Below are positions 1-5,197 of a DNA stretch of 7,374 nucleotides, in pieces (the first letter of the stretch is position 1; each line of letters starts with the position of its first letter). Position numbers and translations under genes: made by a program. Origin of the DNA: an uncultured Flavobacteriales bacterium (GTDB lineage Bacteria; Bacteroidota; Bacteroidia; Flavobacteriales; Vicingaceae). The notes beneath the pieces were generated by a model. The model was not told where the DNA came from. It searched no databases and worked only from the letters and a program-made list of their open reading frames with translations. The stretch spans positions 1 through 7,374 of the forward strand of contig CAMPHX010000055.1 of NCBI GenBank assembly GCA_946886085.1, given 5' to 3'.

Positions 1-3000
1 CCCATAAAGAAGGCATAAAACCTATTGTTGGTTGTGAGTTTAACCTTTGTGTAAGTAGAAAAGATAAAAACCTAAAAGACAATGGTTTTCAAACCGTTTT
101 AATTGCAAAAAACGAAAAAGGCTACCATAATTTGGTAAAGTTGGCTTCGTATGCCAATACCGAAGGCTTTTATTATGTCCCAAGAATTGATAGAGAAATT
201 TTACTAGAATATAAAGACAACCTTATTGCGTTAACAGGAGGAATTTGGGGAGAAGTTCCTAATAAAATACTTTTTGAAGGGACAAAACAAGCCGAAGAAG
301 CTTTTGTTTGGTGGAAAACCAATTTTGGTGATGATTTTTATGTAGAAATTAATCGTCATGGTGTACAAGAAGAAGAAGCGGTAAATAAAGTATTGCTAGA
401 ATTTGCTAAGAAATACGATGTAAAACAGATTGCTACCAACAATACCTATTATTTAGATAAAATAGATGCCGTTTCGCAAGATGTGTTGTTATGTATTGGT
501 GGCGGAAATAAAGTTTCTCAGCCAAAAAAATATATAGGAGCAAAAGGCAGAGAGTTCAGATTTGGTTTTCCGAATGATGAATATTATTTTAAGTCGCAAG
601 ACGAAATGAAACAGCTTTTTGCTGACCTCCCTGATGCTATTTTAAACACCGTTGAGGTAGCCGATAAAGTAGAACCTTTTAAGTTGGAACGTGATGTATT
701 GCTTCCTAAATTTGATATTCCTGAAGAATTTAAAGACCCGAAAGATGAGGAAGACCCAAGTTTAAAAATTGGAGAAAATGCTTATCTCCGCCATATTACT
801 TATGAAGGAGCAAAAGAACGCTACGAAGAAATTACCGATGAGCTTAGAGAAAGAATAGATTTTGAGTTAGGAGTTATTAAAAATACGGGTTATCCCGGAT
901 ATTTCTTAATTGTAGAAGATTTTATTAGAGAGGCTCGCAGAATGGGAGTTTCTGTTGGTCCGGGTAGAGGTTCTGCTGCAGGTTCGGTGGTGGCATATTG
1001 TACAAAAATCACCAATATAGACCCTATAAAGTACGATTTGCTTTTTGAGCGTTTCTTAAATCCTGACCGTATTTCTATGCCCGATATTGATATTGATTTT
1101 GATGATGAAGGCAGGCAGTTGGTAATGGATTATGTAATCCAGAAATATGGTAAAAGTCAGGTAGCACAAATTATTACCTATGGTAAAATGGCAGCGAAAT
1201 CTGCCATTAGAGATACTGCAAGGGTGTTTGATTTGCCACTTTCAGAAGCCAATTTATTAGCTAAACTACTTCCAAAGGTTATTCCCGGAAAGTGGAGCAT
1301 AGATAGGTTTTTAAAAGAAAATGAAGAGGAAATAAAAAAAGTGCTTCGCAGTGATGAAGCAGAACGAATGAAGCAGTTTTTGAGTTATTCAGAAAGTAAT
1401 CCTGCTGCATCAAAAACCATACATCAGGCTAAAATTGTTGAGGGAGCATTAAGAAATACAGGGATACATGCTTGTGGAGTAATTATTACCCCTGATGACA
1501 TTACCAACTTTGTACCTATTGCCATAGCCAAAGATTCGGAAATGGCATGTACGCAATTCGATAACTCGGTAGCAGAAGATGCGGGCTTATTAAAAATGGA
1601 CTTCTTAGGACTAAAAACCCTAACCTTAATTAAAGATGCTTGTAAAATCATTAAAGATAAACATGGTATTGAGTTAGACCCCGAGAAGTTTGATATTGAA
1701 GATGAAAAAACCTATGAACTTTTTCAGAAAGGAGCTACCAATGGTATATTTCAGTACGAGTCGGATGGAATGCAAAAATATCTTAAGGATTTAAAACCTA
1801 CCGTTTTTGCAGATTTAATTGCGATGAATGCACTTTATCGTCCCGGACCGATAGAATATATTCCTTCTTTTGTGAAGAGAAAACATGGAGAGGAAGAAGT
1901 GGTTTATGACCTTCCTGAAATGGAGGAATACTTAAAAGAAACTTACGGAATTACGGTTTATCAGGAGCAGGTAATGTTGCTTTCCCAAAAATTAGCCGAT
2001 TTTACCAAAGGTGAAGCCGATATGCTGAGAAAAGCTATGGGTAAAAAACAAATTGCAGTGCTGGATAAAATGAAGCCTCAATTTATTGAACAAGCTAAAG
2101 AAAAAGGTCATCCAGAAGATAAATTAGAAAAAATCTGGAAAGATTGGGAAGCATTTGCTGCCTATGCATTTAACAAATCTCACTCTACTTGTTATGCTTG
2201 GATAGCCTTCCAAACCGCTTATTTAAAAGCTCATTATCCTGCCGAGTACATGGCATCTGTGTTAAGTAACAACATGAACAATATTGATCAGGTTACTTTT
2301 TTTATGGATGAGTGTAAACGCATGAAACTTAAAGTACTTGGTCCTGATGTAAACGAATCGGTATATAAATTTACAGTAAACGCCAAAGGAGAAATACGTT
2401 TTGGATTAGGAGCTATAAAAGGTGTAGGAGAAAGAGCCGTAGAATGTATTATTGAAGAAAGAAAAAAGAATGGTGCTTATTCGTCCATTTTTGATTTAAC
2501 AAAAAGAATAGATTTAAGATCAGCTAATAAAAAAACCTTAGAAAGTTTAGCATTGGCAGGAGCTTTTGATTCGTTTCCAAATACTCATAGAGCTCAATAT
2601 TTTTCCGAGTACGATAATAAAGGTACTTTTTTAGAAATGGCTATAAAGTTTGGAAATAAATTTCAGGAAAACGCCAACTCTGCTCAAGTATCTATGTTTG
2701 ATATGGTGGAGGCTGAAGAAGAAGTTGATGAACCTCAATTACCACATTGCGAAGAATGGAGTACGTTAAAAAAGCTAAATGCTGAAAAAGAAGTGGTTGG
2801 GATTTTTATTTCCGGACATCCATTAGATGATTTTAAGTTAGAAATGCAAAGTTTTTGCCGAGGGAATTTAAGTGATGTTAAAAATACGCTAGAAAATAAA
2901 GGGAAAGAATTAGCCATTGCCGGTATTTGTACAGGAGCAGAAGAGAGAATGACTAAAAACGGAAAACCTTTCGGTATTCTTAAAGTGGAAGATTATGAAG

Positions 3001-3416
3001 GTTCGCATGATTTTTTTGTTTTTGGAGAAGAATATGTAAAACATAAACCTTATTTCTTAGAAGGACAATATTTGTTTATTAAAGGAAAAATTCAGCCCAG
3101 ACAATGGGCAAAAGAGGATAATGATGTTGAGTTTAAGATTGCTAGTATTCAACTGCTTTCTGAGGTGAGAGAGAAAAGAACCAAAAGAGTAATTATTTCT
3201 TTAACCAACAAAACATTAACTACAGATTTGTTTGAAGAGATAGAAACGATTATAGAGCAACATCAAGGCAATGTGCCTTTTAGGTTAATGGTGCAAGATG
3301 ACGAACATGGAGTGGTAAACATGAACTCTAGGACTAAGAAGGTAGAAGTATCTAATGAATTTTTAGAAAAATTAGAAAATTTATATCAAATTAAGTATAA
3401 AATTTCGGAAAGTTAA
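1..3416 (+). CDS. dnaE: DNA polymerase III alpha subunit, 5'-truncated by window edge
   Basis: Replicative DNA polymerase catalytic subunit. The frame is open from base 3 and ends at TAA 3414-3416, giving 1137 residues; the true start is upstream. The first codons (HKEGIKPIVGCEF) already belong to the PHP domain, so the TTG at 132 is not a start. Domains in order: PHP (about 3-660); Pol3 palm with GPGRGSAAGS from 957, the PDIDIDF catalytic aspartates at 1083-1097 and the third aspartate in MDFLGLKTL at 1599-1601; fingers with YQEQVM and MGKKQ (about 1960-2060) and FNKSHS (about 2170-2187); a helix-hairpin-helix region; a beta-clamp-binding QVSMF at 2685-2699; and an OB fold (about 2900-3160). 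From memory, flavobacterial homologues are about 1,450-1,500 aa with a DnaQ-like exonuclease domain before PHP, so roughly 300-370 residues probably lie outside. The PHP motif normally TNDxHY reads TNNTYY (435-452), losing two metal-ligand positions. No intrinsic terminator follows. Confidence 0.97.
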   Translation, partial: HKEGIKPIVGCEFNLCVSRKDKNLKDNGFQTVLIAKNEKGYHNLVKLASYANTEGFYYVPRIDREILLEYKDNLIALTGGIWGEVPNKILFEGTKQAEEAFVWWKTNFGDDFYVEINRHGVQEEEAVNKVLLEFAKKYDVKQIATNNTYYLDKIDAVSQDVLLCIGGGNKVSQPKKYIGAKGREFRFGFPNDEYYFKSQDEMKQLFADLPDAILNTVEVADKVEPFKLERDVLLPKFDIPEEFKDPKDEEDPSLKIGENAYLRHITYEGAKERYEEITDELRERIDFELGVIKNTGYPGYFLIVEDFIREARRMGVSVGPGRGSAAGSVVAYCTKITNIDPIKYDLLFERFLNPDRISMPDIDIDFDDEGRQLVMDYVIQKYGKSQVAQIITYGKMAAKSAIRDTARVFDLPLSEANLLAKLLPKVIPGKWSIDRFLKENEEEIKKVLRSDEAERMKQFLSYSESNPAASKTIHQAKIVEGALRNTGIHACGVIITPDDITNFVPIAIAKDSEMACTQFDNSVAEDAGLLKMDFLGLKTLTLIKDACKIIKDKHGIELDPEKFDIEDEKTYELFQKGATNGIFQYESDGMQKYLKDLKPTVFADLIAMNALYRPGPIEYIPSFVKRKHGEEEVVYDLPEMEEYLKETYGITVYQEQVMLLSQKLADFTKGEADMLRKAMGKKQIAVLDKMKPQFIEQAKEKGHPEDKLEKIWKDWEAFAAYAFNKSHSTCYAWIAFQTAYLKAHYPAEYMASVLSNNMNNIDQVTFFMDECKRMKLKVLGPDVNESVYKFTVNAKGEIRFGLGAIKGVGERAVECIIEERKKNGAYSSIFDLTKRIDLRSANKKTLESLALAGAFDSFPNTHRAQYFSEYDNKGTFLEMAIKFGNKFQENANSAQVSMFDMVEAEEEVDEPQLPHCEEWSTLKKLNAEKEVVGIFISGHPLDDFKLEMQSFCRGNLSDVKNTLENKGKELAIAGICTGAEERMTKNGKPFGILKVEDYEGSHDFFVFGEEYVKHKPYFLEGQYLFIKGKIQPRQWAKEDNDVEFKIASIQLLSEVREKRTKRVIISLTNKTLTTDLFEEIETIIEQHQGNVPFRLMVQDDEHGVVNMNSRTKKVEVSNEFLEKLENLYQIKYKISES

Positions 3417-3461
3417 AAAAGTATAAAAATCAAAGAATTGTAATATTTGTTACAAAGTAAA

Positions 3462-3484
3462 TTGATTTATTAATTGTAATTTTG
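3462..3484 (+). promoter_or_regulatory. possible trxA promoter (-7 box TAATTTTG)
   Basis: TAATTTTG at 3477-3484 matches the Bacteroidota -7 consensus TAnnTTTG exactly and lies 40 bp before the trxA start. The upstream element is poor: TTG 3462-3464 is only 12 bp away and TTTG 3446-3449 is 27 bp away, against the usual 17-23. The start codon is preceded by an A-rich stretch with no Shine-Dalgarno sequence, as is common in this phylum. The gene could instead be read through from dnaE, since no terminator separates them. Confidence 0.4.
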
Positions 3485-3524
3485 AACAAAAGAAATCAGA
3501 GAAATAATTTAAAAAGATAACATT

Positions 3525-3842
3525 ATGGCATTAGAATTAACAGACGCAAACTTTGAAGAAAAAGTTTTAAAATCAGACAAAGCAGTATTAGTAGATTTTT
3601 GGGCAGAATGGTGTGGACCATGTAGAATGGTAGGGCCAATTGTTGAAGAATTAGCTAACGATTACGAAGGTAAAGCAGTAATTGGTAAAGTTGATGTAGA
3701 TAACAACCCTGAAGTAGCGGCTAAGTTTGGAATTAGAAATATACCAACTATTTTATTTATGAAAAATGGTGAGGTAGTAGATAAACAAGTTGGTGCAGTG
3801 CCAAAACAGACATTAGCAGCTAAATTAGATGCTATTTTATAA
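3525..3842 (+). CDS. trxA: thioredoxin
   Basis: Cytoplasmic dithiol-disulfide oxidoreductase of 105 aa, the usual length for bacterial Trx1. The redox site WCGPC is at residues 29-33 after the typical VDFWAEWCGPC strand, the buried aspartate is D24, and the cis-proline is P74 in NIPTILF. The glycine of the C-terminal QVGAVPK segment is also present. It has no signal peptide or membrane helix, so it should accept electrons from thioredoxin reductase and reduce targets such as ribonucleotide reductase or peroxiredoxins. The ATG at 3525 matches the family N-terminus (MALELTDANFEEKVL). Two TAA codons in tandem (3840-3845) end the gene. It lies 108 bp after dnaE on the same strand and ends in a strong terminator, so it closes this transcription unit. 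Confidence 0.97.
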   Translation: MALELTDANFEEKVLKSDKAVLVDFWAEWCGPCRMVGPIVEELANDYEGKAVIGKVDVDNNPEVAAKFGIRNIPTILFMKNGEVVDKQVGAVPKQTLAAKLDAIL

Positions 3843-3871
3843 TAAGTTTTTAAATTTTAGTTAATTGTTTT

Positions 3872-3905
3872 AAAAGCTGCTCGGAGTAATCTGAGCAGCT
3901 TTTTT
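3872..3905 (+). terminator. intrinsic terminator of trxA
   Basis: AAAAGCTGCTC (3872-3882) pairs perfectly with GAGCAGCTTTT (3893-3903). The stem extends inward by a G-T, a G-C and an A-T pair to a GTAA loop at 3886-3889, making 14 bp in all. A T-run (3900-3905) follows the GC-rich part. It lies 30 bp after the trxA stop and should insulate the accessory region from dnaE/trxA transcription. Confidence 0.93.
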
Positions 3906-3921
3906 GTTTGATTAAACCATT

Positions 3922-3980
3922 CTCCTCTTGAGAGGAGTAGATGTTGTTCGAAGTTGCGATAGCAGCGAGATTACAACATC
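3922..3980. repeat. REP-like palindromic intergenic element
   Basis: CTCCTCT (3922-3928) and AGAGGAG (3931-3937) form a 7-bp palindrome around TG. Directly beside it, GATGTTGT (3940-3947) pairs with ACAACATC (3973-3980) across a 25-nt loop. Together they make a two-hairpin unit with no coding role apparent. A similar CTCC-TTG-GGAG palindrome lies near 5168, and short palindromes of this kind recur between genes in many Bacteroidota. Copy number in this genome cannot be judged from the window. There is no T-run after the stems, so it is not a terminator. Confidence 0.5.
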
Positions 3981-4114
3981 AGAGGTGTGTTTTCGCATTT
4001 AAATCTCAAAAGGTGGGACTTTTCCAACGCACGAAGCCAGTTTATAGTCTCAAATTTGCGATGAGTTTTATTCATACGCTTTACAAATTACGCTCTGTTG
4101 GAGCTTGGACATAA
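3941..4114 (+). CDS. doubtful 57-aa open frame in repeat-rich spacer
   Basis: An ATG at 3941 opens a frame of 57 codons to TAA 4112-4114, with a product beginning MLFEVAIAARLQH and ending LRSVGAWT. The start lies inside the REP-like hairpin, there is no convincing ribosome-binding site or promoter, and I recognise no domain. It is rich in basic and hydrophobic residues, without a clear helix or signal peptide. More likely this is a chance frame through a repeated intergenic element, or a decayed gene, than a working protein. It is listed because it fills most of the 435-bp gap between the trxA terminator and the next gene. Confidence 0.12.
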   Translation: MLFEVAIAARLQHQRCVFAFKSQKVGLFQRTKPVYSLKFAMSFIHTLYKLRSVGAWT

Positions 4115-4146
4115 CCACAATTAACCAATAACATTTAACAGCTAAC
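4112..4146 (+). repeat. TAAC motifs in 7-bp register
   Basis: TAAC occurs at 4112, 4122, 4129, 4136 and 4143. The last four are spaced exactly 7 bp apart, and the array ends 5 bp before the -33 element of the promoter at 4152. This could be a degenerate heptad simple repeat or a set of regulator half-sites; the sequence alone does not decide. Confidence 0.4.
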
Positions 4147-4151
4147 TTTTC

Positions 4152-4181
4152 TTGCCTAATAAACTATTTTTTATACATTTG
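4152..4181 (+). promoter_or_regulatory. promoter reading into the cassette gene
   Basis: TTG (4152-4154), a 19-bp spacer, then TACATTTG (4174-4181) matches the Bacteroidota sigma-70 pattern TTG-N19-TAnnTTTG in every defined position. Transcription should start near 4186-4190, giving a leader of about 150 nt before the ATG at 4341. It lies outside the predicted cassette boundary at 4275, the arrangement of an integron cassette promoter or of any promoter next to an insertion site. Confidence 0.65.
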
Positions 4182-4189
4182 GAAAAAAT

Positions 4190-4276
4190 AAGTCTGACTA
4201 ATTTTTTTGATTTTATCAGACCTATCTACCCAAATAGGGTTATATAGGTCTGAGTGAGTCAGACTTATATATAAGT
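4190..4276 (+). other. nested inverted repeats in the leader
   Basis: Outer arms AAGTCTGACT (4190-4199) and AGTCAGACTT (4257-4266) are perfect 10-bp complements. Inside them TCAGACCTAT (4216-4225) and ATAGGTCTGA (4244-4253) are another perfect 10-bp pair, with ACCC/GGGT (4228-4231/4237-4240) near the tip. The right outer arm merges into a 14-bp perfect palindrome, ACTTATATATAAGT (4263-4276), that overlaps the cassette start. All four arms share TCAGAC/GTCTGA, so the same bases can also fold as two adjacent small hairpins. No T-run follows, so it is not a terminator; it starts almost at the predicted +1. It may be a leader structure, a protein-binding site or a recombination site. Confidence 0.6.
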
Positions 4277-5128
4277 TACCTGCAAGCGTAACAAGACGAC
4301 ACCGAAACAATAACTTCTGACATAGTATCGAGATACGATTATGAATAGAAAGACAATTTTTTGGATTGGAATACTTGGAGTGACTTTATTTTCTGTCGCT
4401 TCAATCATTGGTGTTTTTCAGTTTGACAACTACAATCCTCTTTCACAATATATTAGTGAGACATATGCTATTGACACACCTTATGGAAAGGCTTTAAGAT
4501 TTTTTGGTTATATTCCTAGTGGTCTACTATTAACAATATTCGCTTTTTTTGGACTCAAAGAATTTCCTAAATCAAACTTAATAAAAATTGGTTTTTTGGG
4601 GCTCGGAATATTTTACGGACTTGCAACAATTATTGTTGGAATATTTCCTTGCGACAAAGGATGTAATAAAGAATTAATAGATCCAAGTATATCTCAATTA
4701 ATACATAACTTGACAGGCTTGTTAACTTACATTTTTGTTCCGCTTAGTATAATAGCCATTGGTATTGGTCTGCGTCAATTGAAGACACATTTCGGTTTAT
4801 CAAAAATTGCAATTTTCTGCGGACTAAATTGTATTTTGTTTATTGGAATTTTGTTATCTGACCCATTGACAGAATATGCAGGACTGTATCAACGGATTAT
4901 TGAAGGGACATTTATTATCTGGATTATTGTTTGTTCATTGTTCATAAAAAACAGTAAACAATTAGACCATAAAAAAATCCGAAATGTATAAAACGCCAGC
5001 AGGTAACAGCACCTACACGCAAGCAGGGGTTTCGTGATTCGTAGGACAGGACAGTGGTATATATAAAGTTCAGTTCTTCGTAGGAAGTTCAGTGCTAAAA
5101 ATCCCTGTCTGCGTGTAGGTGCAAAACG
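4276..5128 (+). mobile_element. putative integron-like single-gene cassette
   Basis: The 853-bp unit runs from the T of GTTACCTGC (4275-4283) to the G of GTTAGC (5128-5133), following the integron G/TT crossover rule. It holds one gene, followed closely by a hairpin. The first bases, GTTACCTGC-aa-GCGT (4275-4289), mirror ACGC-ca-GCAGGTAAC (4993-5007) at 13 of 15 positions, with the terminal 9 bp perfect. In integrons this is expected, because the cassette start and its own attC R'' box form one site in the free circle. The core GTTACCT deviates from consensus GTTRRRY, and no integrase gene is in the window. What is seen is the repeats; the cassette identity is inferred. Alternatives are an isolated attC (an array lacking integrase) or another hairpin-based mobile unit. 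Confidence 0.5.
4341..4991 (+). CDS. DUF998-type six-helix membrane protein
   Basis: Integral inner-membrane protein of 216 aa and unknown function, resembling the DUF998 family. Recognisable marks are NPLSQYISE (residues 32-40) after the first helix, FPCDKGC (102-108) at the end of the third, and the H122-x3-G pattern opening the fourth. Predicted helices are about 5-26, 52-72, 81-102, 124-144, 155-173 and 186-203, with a basic C-terminal tail (KNSKQLDHKKIRNV). There is no separate cleavable signal; the first helix should act as an anchor. ATG 4341 is the first start before the hydrophobic segment; no Shine-Dalgarno sequence is visible, and a small GTAT/ATAC inverted repeat (4325-4336) sits just upstream. 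The gene is alone, flanked by cassette-like ends, and points toward nusB. Its AT-rich composition looks similar to that of its neighbours. Family assignment is from motif recognition; no biochemical role is claimed. Confidence 0.85.
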   Translation: MNRKTIFWIGILGVTLFSVASIIGVFQFDNYNPLSQYISETYAIDTPYGKALRFFGYIPSGLLLTIFAFFGLKEFPKSNLIKIGFLGLGIFYGLATIIVGIFPCDKGCNKELIDPSISQLIHNLTGLLTYIFVPLSIIAIGIGLRQLKTHFGLSKIAIFCGLNCILFIGILLSDPLTEYAGLYQRIIEGTFIIWIIVCSLFIKNSKQLDHKKIRNV

Positions 5129-5133
5129 TTAGC
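4999..5133 (+). other. attC-like recombination-site hairpin
   Basis: An R''-like box GCAGGTAAC (4999-5007) is followed one base later by a stem whose arms are 5009-5032 and 5099-5122. Of 24 positions, 21 are Watson-Crick pairs and two are G-T pairs; the first 13 pairs (GCACCTACACGCA with TGCGTGTAGGTGC) are perfect. After AAAAC comes GTTAGC (5128-5133), the R'-like box; its GTTA pairs with TAAC (5004-5007). The total of about 135 bp is within attC size range. The apical part carries TTCGTAGGA twice (5038-5046 and 5077-5085). It begins 7 nt after the gene's stop, as attC sites do. The spacers between inner and outer boxes are unequal (1 and 5 nt) and the core is not consensus, so it is a diverged site at best. 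No T-run follows the stem. Confidence 0.55.
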
Positions 5134-5156
5134 AAAATATATCTAATATTTCAAAG

Positions 5157-5183
5157 GAGAGGAACTTCCTCCCTTGGGGAGGG
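5157..5183. repeat. second REP-like palindrome, next to nusB 3' end
   Basis: CCTCCC (5168-5173) and GGGAGG (5177-5182) form a 6-bp stem around TTG, extendable by one T-G pair. The left arm can instead pair with GAGGAA (5159-5164) as GAGGAA-C-TTCCTC. It resembles the palindrome at 3922-3937 in layout (CTCC, TTG, GGAG). It lies 15 bp beyond the nusB stop. On the nusB strand no T-run follows the hairpin, so it is at most a weak 3' end, not a standard terminator. Confidence 0.5.
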
Positions 5184-5197
5184 TTGGAGTGGGAACC

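Noticed and set aside
132..134. TTG as the start of the dnaE reading frame
   Set aside because: The same frame is open back to base 3 and encodes conserved PHP residues (GIKPIVGCEF, LIAKNEKGYHNL), so the gene is cut by the window edge and does not start here.
1424..1651. 75-codon open frame on the minus strand inside dnaE
   Set aside because: It lies antisense to the conserved polymerase core, has no recognisable domain and is explained by the coding constraint of dnaE. The same holds for the 60-codon frame at 2735-2917.
3438..3455. TTGTAA-N6-TTACAA hairpin after dnaE
   Set aside because: Only six weak pairs with no T-run, too unstable to be a terminator; such palindromes are expected by chance in AT-rich spacer.
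4190..4266. Nested inverted repeat as a Rho-independent terminator
   Set aside because: No T-run follows the arms, and it lies at the start of a predicted transcript, not after a gene.
4190..4283. Upstream hairpin as the attC of a preceding cassette
   Set aside because: The left arm is not preceded by a TAAC-type R'' box, so it does not have the two-box layout seen at 4999-5133.
4325..4336. GTATC-GA-GATAC inverted repeat beside the start codon at 4341
   Set aside because: A usable stem is only four pairs with a four-base loop; too short to support a regulatory claim.
3906..5197. Insertion sequence or transposon
   Set aside because: No transposase or remnant of one is readable, and no terminal inverted repeats with target-site duplication were found around the block.
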